A DNA stretch of 5,680 bases from Verrucomicrobiota bacterium. GTDB lineage: Bacteria > Verrucomicrobiota > Verrucomicrobiia > Opitutales > Opitutaceae. The notes below the pieces were generated by a model. That model searched no databases and was not told where the DNA came from. It was given only the letters and a program-made list of their open reading frames with translations. The stretch is taken from positions 1-5,680 of the forward strand of contig JAFAAS010000174.1 of assembly GCA_023426435.1 (NCBI GenBank). The letters are read 5' to 3'. This document shows positions 1-5,529 of the stretch, in pieces. Position 1 is the first letter of the stretch; every line of letters starts with the position of its first letter. The translations under genes and the position numbers were made by a program.

Positions 1-548
1 GTCCCGTCGTCCTCAGCATCGGCACCCTCGAAGGCCGCAAAAACCACCTCGCTCTCCTCGACGCCGCCGAATCCCTCTGGTCCCGCGGCGCTTCCTTCGA
101 ACTTCGCCTCATCGGACACGCCAACGCCACCGGCGCCTCCGCCCTCGCCCGCCTAAAATCCCTCCAAGCCGCCGGTCGCCCGCTTCGCTACGACGGCCCC
201 GCCTCCGACGAAACCATCGCGCAAGCCTACACCGACTGCGCCTTCACCGTCTATCCCTCCATCGCCGAAGGTTTCGGCCTGCCCGTCATCGAAAGTCTCG
301 CCCGCGGCAAACCTTGCATCTGCTCCGCCCGCGGCGCCCTCGGCGAAATCTCCCTTCACGGCGGCTGCCTCGCCCTCGACTCCGCCGACTCCGCCTCGCT
401 CGCCACCGCCATCGCATCCCTCCTCCAACATCCTTCCCGCCTCGCCGCTCTCGCCACCGCCGCCCGCCAGCGCACGTTCAAATCGTGGGCCGACTACACC
501 CGCGAATTGGAAACATGGATACACACGCTCCCGCGCCGTCGCGACTGA
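1..548 (+). CDS. GT4-type glycosyltransferase, 5'-truncated (C-terminal domain only)
   Basis: The 181 complete codons seen here read from base 3 to a TGA at 546-548; the N-terminal acceptor-binding domain lies before the window. What remains is the C-terminal Rossmann half of a GT-B fold, which binds the nucleotide-sugar donor. Counting from the first full codon, it has SIGTLEGRKN (residues 5-14), with the Arg-Lys pair typical of phosphate contacts. It also has the acidic EX7E signature AEGFGLPVIE, with glutamates at 89 and 97, and the usual SW..YT C-terminal helix. This is a retaining GT4-family enzyme acting in the cytosol or at the inner membrane face; donor and acceptor cannot be read from sequence. 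It is a clear relative of the minus-strand enzyme at 3181-4200, sharing G.LE.RKN, EG.GLP..ES and GGCLA. Its end overlaps the next gene by 34 nt in another frame, which suggests one transcript and coupled translation. The domain call is secure, the specific substrate unknown. Confidence 0.93.
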   Translation, partial: PVVLSIGTLEGRKNHLALLDAAESLWSRGASFELRLIGHANATGASALARLKSLQAAGRPLRYDGPASDETIAQAYTDCAFTVYPSIAEGFGLPVIESLARGKPCICSARGALGEISLHGGCLALDSADSASLATAIASLLQHPSRLAALATAARQRTFKSWADYTRELETWIHTLPRRRD

Positions 549-1813
549 CCCCTCTGCTCGTCGCACTCTGCGTCGTCGTCACCGCCGTCGGCGTCGCGTG
601 GCCCGCCTGGGATATGTTCGGACCCGAACGCCGCCCGATGCTTCAGGGCTGGGACGACAGCTTTTACTACTTCTGGCTCCCGAGCGTCGTCATCGATGGC
701 GACCTCGATTTCACCAACCAACTCGAACAAGCCTCCACCTTGCACACCGGCGTGCGCGACGACGCCCTTTCCGCTCCGCGCACCGACACCGGTTTCGTCG
801 TCAACAAATACCCGCCCGGCTGGGCCCTCGGCAGCCTGCCTTTCTTCCTCCTCGCCCACGCTTTCGCTCCCGCCGACTCCACCGGCTTCGAACCCATCTA
901 TCTCTCCGCCGTCTGGCTCGGACAACTCCTCTACGCCGCCGCCGGCCTCTGGCTCGCCTGCCGCATCGTCGCCCGTTTCCTCCCCGCCACCGCCGCGCCC
1001 GCCACGCTCGTCGTCTGGCTCGCCAGCCCGCTCATCTACTACCAAACCGCGCGGCTTTCCATGAGCCACAGCCAGGTCTTCGCCCTGGCCATGCTCGCCT
1101 TCTGGTCCGCTCTGCGTATCCGCGAGTCAAATACGCCGGCGCCCCGATTCTGGGCGCTCCTGGGCTTCGCCTCCGCGATGCTCTTCGTCACGCGCAACGT
1201 CGCCCTCATCTACCTCGCGATGCCAGCCGCGGTCATCCTTCCTCATCTCCGCTCCGCTCGCGCCATCGCCGCCCTCGTCGCTGGCGCCGCCCTCCCCGCC
1301 GCCCTTCAACTCATCGCCTGGCGCATTCTGTTCGGCTCCTGGATCGCCTACACTTACGGCGGCGAACGTTTCGATTTCTCCCACTTCTATCTCTTCGAAG
1401 TCCTCTTCTCTCCGCGTCACGGTTGGTTCTATTGGCATCCTCTTCTCCTTCCCTCGATCGCCGCCTTCGCCTTCTGGGGCTGGCGTCGCCTCGAGGGCAT
1501 CACGTGGCTCCTCTCCCTGGCTCTCATCGTCACCCTCCACGCCGCGTGGCCCACGTGGTGGCTCGGCTCCTCCTTCGGCTACCGCGGCTTCGAAGTCCCC
1601 ACGCTCTTCGCCATGATCGGCTTCGCCGCGCTCCTGACCACCGCCGCACCGCGCAAACCTCTCCGCATCGCCGCCACCGCCGCCGCCCTCCTCGCCGTCG
1701 TTTGGAACCTCGCCCTTTTCGCCCTCTTCCTCACGCAACGCATTCCCCGTCAGGATCCCGTCACCTACTCCGACGCCGCCCAAGCCCTCCTCCACTGGTT
1801 CGCCTCGCCTTGA
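515..1813 (+). CDS. Polytopic GT-C-like membrane glycosyltransferase / hypothetical membrane protein
   Basis: This is a 432-aa, strongly hydrophobic protein with roughly ten to twelve membrane spans (for example near 12-30, 102-118, 129-149, 158-176, 187-203, 212-245, 248-272, 308-322, 328-345, 361-378 and 384-407). The first extracytoplasmic loop has GWDDSFYYFWLP (45-56), with an Asp pair placed like the catalytic acidic residues of GT-C enzymes, then NKYPPGW (97-103) before a span. Later landmarks are SPRHGWFYWHP (299-309) and WWLGSSFGYRGFE (348-360). This layout is typical of PMT/ArnT/Rgt-like proteins, which move sugars from polyprenyl-phosphate donors to acceptors outside the membrane. 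The specific family is not certain and the protein could be an uncharacterised relative. ATG 515 is chosen because it is the only Met before the first span; the frame is open upstream to 314, but that part only gives an Arg/Pro-rich shadow of the preceding gene. A weak GGA lies just 5' of the ATG. It overlaps the preceding glycosyltransferase by 34 nt. Confidence 0.85.
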   Translation: MDTHAPAPSRLTPLLVALCVVVTAVGVAWPAWDMFGPERRPMLQGWDDSFYYFWLPSVVIDGDLDFTNQLEQASTLHTGVRDDALSAPRTDTGFVVNKYPPGWALGSLPFFLLAHAFAPADSTGFEPIYLSAVWLGQLLYAAAGLWLACRIVARFLPATAAPATLVVWLASPLIYYQTARLSMSHSQVFALAMLAFWSALRIRESNTPAPRFWALLGFASAMLFVTRNVALIYLAMPAAVILPHLRSARAIAALVAGAALPAALQLIAWRILFGSWIAYTYGGERFDFSHFYLFEVLFSPRHGWFYWHPLLLPSIAAFAFWGWRRLEGITWLLSLALIVTLHAAWPTWWLGSSFGYRGFEVPTLFAMIGFAALLTTAAPRKPLRIAATAAALLAVVWNLALFALFLTQRIPRQDPVTYSDAAQALLHWFASP

Positions 1814-1823
1814 TCCCGTAAGC

Positions 1824-1839
1824 CGCGAGCTCGCTCGCG
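1824..1839 (+). terminator. Short GC hairpin after the membrane-protein gene
   Basis: The six-base arms CGCGAG (1824-1829) and CTCGCG (1834-1839) are perfect inverted repeats around a 4-nt loop. They start 11 nt after the TGA of the membrane-protein gene. No T-run follows, only a pyrimidine-rich CTCCGTCTCCC. It may be a weak terminator or an RNA-stabilising hairpin before the oxoamine synthase gene. Chance is a real alternative in such GC-rich DNA. Confidence 0.3.
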
Positions 1840-1864
1840 CTCCGTCTCCCCCGGGGTTTCGAGT

Positions 1865-1892
1865 TTGCCAACCCCCCGCCGCCACCTAGCCT
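1865..1892 (+). promoter_or_regulatory. Weak sigma-70-like promoter candidate before the oxoamine synthase
   Basis: TTGCCA (1865-1870) matches the -35 consensus at five of six bases. After 16 nt, TAGCCT (1887-1892) matches the -10 consensus at only three of six. Transcription would begin around 1899, leaving a leader of under 10 nt before ATG 1907. It is the best match I found in the 93-nt gap, but the -10 is poor and the gene could instead be read through from upstream. Confidence 0.2.
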
Positions 1893-1906
1893 CCCCCGCT
1901 CGTTCC

Positions 1907-3103
1907 ATGGCGCTATCATTTTTCCTTAAAGAGAAGAAAGGCATCCTCGCGCGTTGCCGTGACGACTACGCGACAAAGATGCGCCTGCGCTACGCGCCCT
2001 ACTATCACGCCATGGAATGGCAGCAGGGCACGACCGTAAAACTCGACGGCCGCGAGATGATCATGCTGTCCAGCAACGATTACCTCGGCCTTTCCTTCCA
2101 TCCGAAGGTCATCGAGGCCGGCCGCGCCGCGATGCAGAAATGGGGCACCAGCACCACCGGCGCCCGCCCGTCCAACGGCTCCCGCGCCTACCACCTCCGC
2201 CTCGAAGAAAAACTCGCCGCGTTCCTCGGCCGCGAAGCCTGCCACATCCACTCCGCCGGCTACCTTTCCTGCCTCTCCAGCGTCGCCTCCTTCGCGCAAA
2301 AGGGCGACGTCATCTACGCCGACAAAAACATCCACTCGTGCCTCTGGGACGGCATCCGCCTCTCCCTCGCCACCGTCGAACGTTTTTCACACAACAGCCC
2401 CGACGATCTCCGCGCCGTCATCGCCGCCACCCAATCCGACGCCCCCAAGATGCTCGTCGTCGAGGGCGTTTACTCGATGGAAGGCCACATCGCGCGCCTC
2501 CCCGAGCTCATCGACATCGCCGACGAAGCGTCCTGCTTCTCCGTCCTCGACGACGCCCACGGCTTCGGCGTCCTCGGCCGCCAGGGCCGCGGCACCATCG
2601 ATCACTTCAAGCTCAACGACCGCGTCGACGTCGTCTGCGGCTCCCTCTCCAAATCCCTCGCCAGCACCGGCGGTTTCATCGCCGCCTCCCGCGACGTCAT
2701 CGAATACCTCCGCTCGCACTCGCGCCAGACGATCTTCAGCGCCGCGATCAGCCCCGCCCAAGCCGCCTGCGCCGAAGCCGCGCTCGAGGTCATGCAAACG
2801 GAGCCCGAACATCACGAGCGCCTCTGGTCCAACACCCGGAAATACCGCGCGATGTTGAAAAATCTCGGCCTCGATCTCTGGGGCAGCGAAACCCCCGCCG
2901 TTCCGATCGTCCTCGGCTCGAAGGAACGCGTTTATCCGTTCTGGCGCGCGCTCATGGACAAAGGCGTCTTCACCGTGATGTCCATCGCCCCCGCCGTCCC
3001 CGCCGGCAAGGACCTCATCCGCACTGCGATCTCCGCCATGCACACCGACGAGCAACTCGAAAAAATCGCCGAAGCCATGGCCTACGCCGTCAAGCGCCTG
3101 TAG
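1907..3103 (+). CDS. Alpha-oxoamine synthase (PLP-dependent; serine palmitoyltransferase/KBL/AONS family)
   Basis: This 398-aa protein has the full length and motif order of the family, fold-type I PLP enzymes that condense an amino acid with an acyl thioester and release CO2 to give an aminoketone. Visible landmarks are SSNDYLGL (55-62), GTSTTGARPSNGS (80-92), the ring-stacking His143 in DKNIHSCLWDG, the cofactor-binding LDDAHGFG (Asp215, His218), the Schiff-base lysine Lys249 in GSLSKSLAST, and the C-terminal IRTAISAMHT with Arg372. The TTG.R..NGS segment resembles bacterial serine palmitoyltransferases and KBL more than biotin-pathway BioF, which usually has a GSGGSR-type motif. No other biotin or threonine-catabolism gene is nearby. 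I therefore lean toward a lipid (sphingoid-base-like) role but do not assign a gene name. ATG 1907 starts the conserved region; a TTG at 1865 would add 14 unconvincing residues. No Shine-Dalgarno is visible: the 15 nt before the ATG are almost purely pyrimidine. The gene converges on minus-strand glycosyltransferases. Confidence 0.93.
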   Translation: MALSFFLKEKKGILARCRDDYATKMRLRYAPYYHAMEWQQGTTVKLDGREMIMLSSNDYLGLSFHPKVIEAGRAAMQKWGTSTTGARPSNGSRAYHLRLEEKLAAFLGREACHIHSAGYLSCLSSVASFAQKGDVIYADKNIHSCLWDGIRLSLATVERFSHNSPDDLRAVIAATQSDAPKMLVVEGVYSMEGHIARLPELIDIADEASCFSVLDDAHGFGVLGRQGRGTIDHFKLNDRVDVVCGSLSKSLASTGGFIAASRDVIEYLRSHSRQTIFSAAISPAQAACAEAALEVMQTEPEHHERLWSNTRKYRAMLKNLGLDLWGSETPAVPIVLGSKERVYPFWRALMDKGVFTVMSIAPAVPAGKDLIRTAISAMHTDEQLEKIAEAMAYAVKRL

Positions 3104-3107
3104 GTGA

Positions 3108-3129
3108 AACCCGACGTCCCCGTCGGGTT
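3108..3129. terminator. Perfect 9-bp hairpin between convergent genes (possible bidirectional terminator)
   Basis: Arms AACCCGACG (3108-3116) and CGTCGGGTT (3121-3129) pair perfectly around the loop TCCC. With one bulged A the pairing extends to GAA/TTC on the outer side. It begins 5 nt after the TAG of the oxoamine synthase and lies 52 nt past the stop of the facing glycosyltransferase. The arms have A/T pairs at the base but no proper T-run follows on either strand. It fits a shared terminator for two convergent genes; a REP-like dispersed palindrome is the other reading. Confidence 0.6.
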
Positions 3130-3180
3130 CGTTCGACTCCCACCCGTCCTCGCGCTTCCGCCGCAACGCACCGCCGCCCC

Positions 3181-4200
3181 TCACCCCAACCCTCGCCGCA
3201 ACACCTCCGCCGCGCCCTTCCACGTCGGCAACCCCCGCGTCACCGCCGAGCGCACCAATTCCGCCCGCAGCGTCTCGCTCTCGATCACGCCTCGCAACGC
3301 TGTCGCCCACGCGTCGCGATCGTTCACCGGCACCGCCAAGCATCCGCCACCGTCCGCATTTTCCCGCAACACCGGCAAATCGCTGCACACACACGGCACG
3401 CCGCGCCACAGCGACTCCAACAACGGCAGCCCGCACCCTTCCGTGATCGTCGGAAACACCGTCGCGCGCACGCTTCCATAAAGCCGCGCCAGCAGCTCGT
3501 CGCTCGCCGCTTCGTGGTATTTTAATCCTGGATACCGCCGCGACACCTCTCCGATCCGCCGCACGATCGGTTTCCCAAAATGCGGATTCACCCGCCCCAC
3601 GATGTGCAACTCGAACTCCAACCCGCCGCCCCACAGCTCCTCGCACACGTCCAATAAAAACATCTGGTTCTTCCGCGGCTCCAAAATCCCCACACAAAGC
3701 AGGCCTTTTTTCTCCGTCGTCCTTCCCTCGGTCTTGGTCGAGCGCCCCGCCCCATCGAAATCCGCCCCCAACGGCAGCACCTCCACCGCCGGCGTCCGCT
3801 CCAGCCCCATCCACTTCCAATATCCCAACAACTCCTCCCGGCTCGCCGCCGAAATCGCCCACACCCGCTCAAACTCCGCCAGCATCTTCATGTAGTGCGG
3901 ATGCCTCGCCACACTCTGCGGCCACGTGATGTGCGGATGTTTCATCGGAATCGCATCCGCAAAAATCGCCGCCGTCCGACACCGCCGCGACCGCACGAAT
4001 TTCCTCATTCCCGGCCGCTCCATTTCCGAAAACAACTCACCCGTCACAAACCAATCGTCTTTTCCCAACCGCTCCCGCGCCTCCATCCAACTCCCCGCCT
4101 GCGCGTCCGCCCCCAGCTCGCGCCGCAGCCGCTCGCTCATTCGCGCCAGCCCCGAGCGATGCCTCACCGCCCCCGTTTTCGTCGTATCGAAAAAAATCAT
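3181..4200 (-). CDS. GT4-type glycosyltransferase
   Basis: This is a complete 339-aa GT-B glycosyltransferase, slightly short for the family, which commonly runs about 350-400 aa. The N-terminal acceptor domain opens with IFFDTTKTG and RHRSGLARMSERL. The two domains join near residue 165, and the donor domain has LLCVGILEPRKNQ (167-179) with the Arg-Lys pair. It ends in the EX7E signature TEGCGLPLLE, with glutamates at 254 and 262, and GGGCLAVPV (284-292). These are hallmarks of retaining GT4 enzymes using nucleotide sugars in the cytosol; the sugar and acceptor are unknown. The ATG at 4198-4200 has GAAGG 4 nt upstream, a fair ribosome site. Codons 2-4 contain a run of seven T. The leader is occupied almost to the ribosome site by the composite repeat at 4214-4313. 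It is a paralogue of the truncated gene at the window start, and probably co-transcribed with 4318-5529 if the repeat does not terminate transcription. Confidence 0.93.
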   Translation of the reverse strand: MIFFDTTKTGAVRHRSGLARMSERLRRELGADAQAGSWMEARERLGKDDWFVTGELFSEMERPGMRKFVRSRRCRTAAIFADAIPMKHPHITWPQSVARHPHYMKMLAEFERVWAISAASREELLGYWKWMGLERTPAVEVLPLGADFDGAGRSTKTEGRTTEKKGLLCVGILEPRKNQMFLLDVCEELWGGGLEFELHIVGRVNPHFGKPIVRRIGEVSRRYPGLKYHEAASDELLARLYGSVRATVFPTITEGCGLPLLESLWRGVPCVCSDLPVLRENADGGGCLAVPVNDRDAWATALRGVIESETLRAELVRSAVTRGLPTWKGAAEVLRRGLG

Positions 4201-4213
4201 ACCGCCTTCAGCA

Positions 4214-4313
4214 ATTCGTGTTCCTTCGTGTCCATTCGTGGCTCACCTCATTCCCTTCCCCGTCGAACCTCATGCGCGCCGGATCCGTGTTCATCCGCGT
4301 CCCTCCGTGGTTC
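4214..4313. repeat. Composite intergenic repeat: two arms of three 10-nt units (ATTCGTG / ATCCGTG type)
   Basis: Two 31-nt arms lie in direct orientation at 4214-4244 and 4283-4313, with a 38-nt unrelated core between them. Each arm consists of two full 10-nt units and an 8-nt third unit ending in GTGG, plus YTC. Left-arm units are ATTCGTGTTC, CTTCGTGTCC and ATTCGTGG; right-arm units are ATCCGTGTTC, ATCCGCGTCC and CTCCGTGG. The arms match at 24 of 31 positions by hand alignment, and the joins (GTTC, GTCC, GTGG) are conserved in order. One arm is the TTCGTG version and the other the TCCGTG version throughout. The right arm ends 4 nt from the stop of the upstream glycosyltransferase, and the left arm is 13 nt from the start of the downstream one. 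Read on the minus strand it yields the peptide fragments NHGGTRMNTD and HEWTRRNTN. I remember such peptides from spurious predicted proteins of Verrucomicrobiota and similar genomes, which suggests a dispersed element. Its function is unknown. Confidence 0.8.
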
Positions 4314-4317
4314 GCAC

Positions 4318-5529
4318 TCATGCGCTCATCGCCCGCCGAAACTGCGCCAGCACCTGCTCCGCATTGCGATGCGCATCGAAATTCTCCTCCACCCAACGCC
4401 TCGCCCCTCCTCGCAATCGCTCCACGAGCACATCATCATTCGCCACGCGTCGCAGCGCGTTCACCCACTCTTCGACTTTCTCCACGTCCGCCACCAGTCC
4501 CGACACGCCATCCGTCACCGCCTCCGTCGTCGCCGCCGCCGGCGACGTCACCACCACCGCCCCGATCGCCATCGCCTCCGGAATCACATTCGGCAGCCCG
4601 TCGCGATCCCCGCTCGCCGCCACCACCCCGGAATGCACCAACACATCCGCCCATGTCAGTTGCGCCCACACATCGTGCTGCGCCAGATGCCCGGTAAACG
4701 CCACCGACGCCGCCACACCCAGTTTCCCCGCTAGCGTCTCCAGTTCCTCCCGCAGCGGCCCGTCACCCACGATTCGCGCCTCGAACGCCACCCCCGCCTT
4801 CTTCAGCGCCGCATAAATCCGCATCTGGTGCCGCAGACCTTTTTTTTCCACGAGCCGCGCGATGCACACGATCCGCAGCCGCGTCCGATCCGACCGCAAC
4901 GGCTTCAACGCCGGCAGCTGCTCCAGCCCGCGCCGAATGCACACAACTTTCTGCGCCGGCAACCCGCGCGCCACCAACGCCGCCCGCCCCATCTCCGTCG
5001 ACGTATGCACGAACGCCGCATGCTCCAATTTCTCGTTCAACCACCAATCCCCGCCGTATTCGAAAATATCATACGCATGCGCCGCCGCGCTGAAGCGATG
5101 CCCGTCCAGCCGCCACAACAACCACGCCGCCGTCGCCGGGCCTCCACCCCACGCCGCATGCACCAGCGCCGGCCGCTCCCGCCGAAACTCCCGCGCAAAC
5201 AAACACGCGAAACCCGCCCCCAGCATGTTCTCCCAAAAATTCAGCCACGACGGCGCCTTCCGCGAAAACAGCCCGTGCAAGACCTGCCGCAACACCTCCG
5301 GCCGCCGCCACGACTCATACGGAATCATCCAAAACAGCGTCAGCAGCCGCCACTTGTTGAACCGCCTCACCGGCACACCACGAAAACTCCCGCCGCCTCC
5401 CCACAACGAATACAGCTTCAACTCCACGCCATGCGCCCGCATCGCGATAATCTCCCGCTGGAGAAAGGTCTCCGTCGCTTTCGGAAAGGTCGTGAACAAA
5501 TAGGCAATGACAGGCGCGCGCGCAGACAA
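4318..5529 (-). CDS. GT4-type glycosyltransferase (exopolysaccharide/WcaL-like)
   Basis: From a TTG at 5527-5529 this encodes 403 aa, a normal GT4 length. The N-terminus (APVIAYLFTTFPKATETFLQREI, residues 6-28) matches the usual opening of colanic-acid WcaL-like enzymes: a first beta strand, then FP..TETF. HAAWGGGPATAA (124-135) and AAHAYDIFEYGGD (149-161) complete the acceptor domain. The donor domain has ARLVEKKGL (224-232), VGDGPLREELE (254-264) and DRDGLPNVIPEAMA (308-321). In that last motif the first acid of EX7E is Asp310, with Glu318 as the second; I regard this as a known subfamily variant, not loss of activity. Start choice: the frame is open to GTG 5593-5595, with another GTG at 5578-5580, but the extra 22 residues are Gly/Arg-rich with no visible fold, so TTG 5529 is preferred with moderate certainty. 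GGGACC directly before it is a poor ribosome site. A run of eight A on the coding strand falls in EKK. It probably heads a two-gene minus-strand operon for a cell-surface glycan. Confidence 0.92.
   Translation of the reverse strand: MSARAPVIAYLFTTFPKATETFLQREIIAMRAHGVELKLYSLWGGGGSFRGVPVRRFNKWRLLTLFWMIPYESWRRPEVLRQVLHGLFSRKAPSWLNFWENMLGAGFACLFAREFRRERPALVHAAWGGGPATAAWLLWRLDGHRFSAAAHAYDIFEYGGDWWLNEKLEHAAFVHTSTEMGRAALVARGLPAQKVVCIRRGLEQLPALKPLRSDRTRLRIVCIARLVEKKGLRHQMRIYAALKKAGVAFEARIVGDGPLREELETLAGKLGVAASVAFTGHLAQHDVWAQLTWADVLVHSGVVAASGDRDGLPNVIPEAMAIGAVVVTSPAAATTEAVTDGVSGLVADVEKVEEWVNALRRVANDDVLVERLRGGARRWVEENFDAHRNAEQVLAQFRRAMSA

Noticed and set aside
314..514. Upstream extension of the membrane protein
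   Set aside because: There is no Met between 314 and 515, the residues are Arg/Pro-rich, and the sequence is fully used by the glycosyltransferase in another frame.
598..1821. 407-codon frame inside the membrane-protein gene
   Set aside because: Arg/Leu/Pro-rich out-of-frame reading; the overlapping frame gives a coherent multi-span membrane protein with GT-C-like loops.
2017..3525. Long plus-strand frame in the oxoamine synthase region
   Set aside because: It is an Arg/Pro-rich shadow in the +1 frame of the real gene, and continues antisense to the facing glycosyltransferase with no recognisable fold.
2387..3862. Long minus-strand open frame of 491 codons
   Set aside because: It runs antisense through the catalytic half of the oxoamine synthase and then in the wrong frame through a GT4 gene. 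Its product is a Gly/Ala/Arg/Val-rich low-complexity string with no motif. The frame is open because of the C-ending codons on the other strand.
4214..4313. CRISPR array
   Set aside because: The repeats are 10-nt units with no spacers inside an arm, and only two arms exist, with no Cas genes nearby.
4208..4396. 62-codon minus-strand frame containing HGGTRMNTD and HEWTRRNTN
   Set aside because: The peptide is simply the translation of the two repeat arms plus an out-of-frame piece of the upstream glycosyltransferase. I treat it as a repeat, not a gene.
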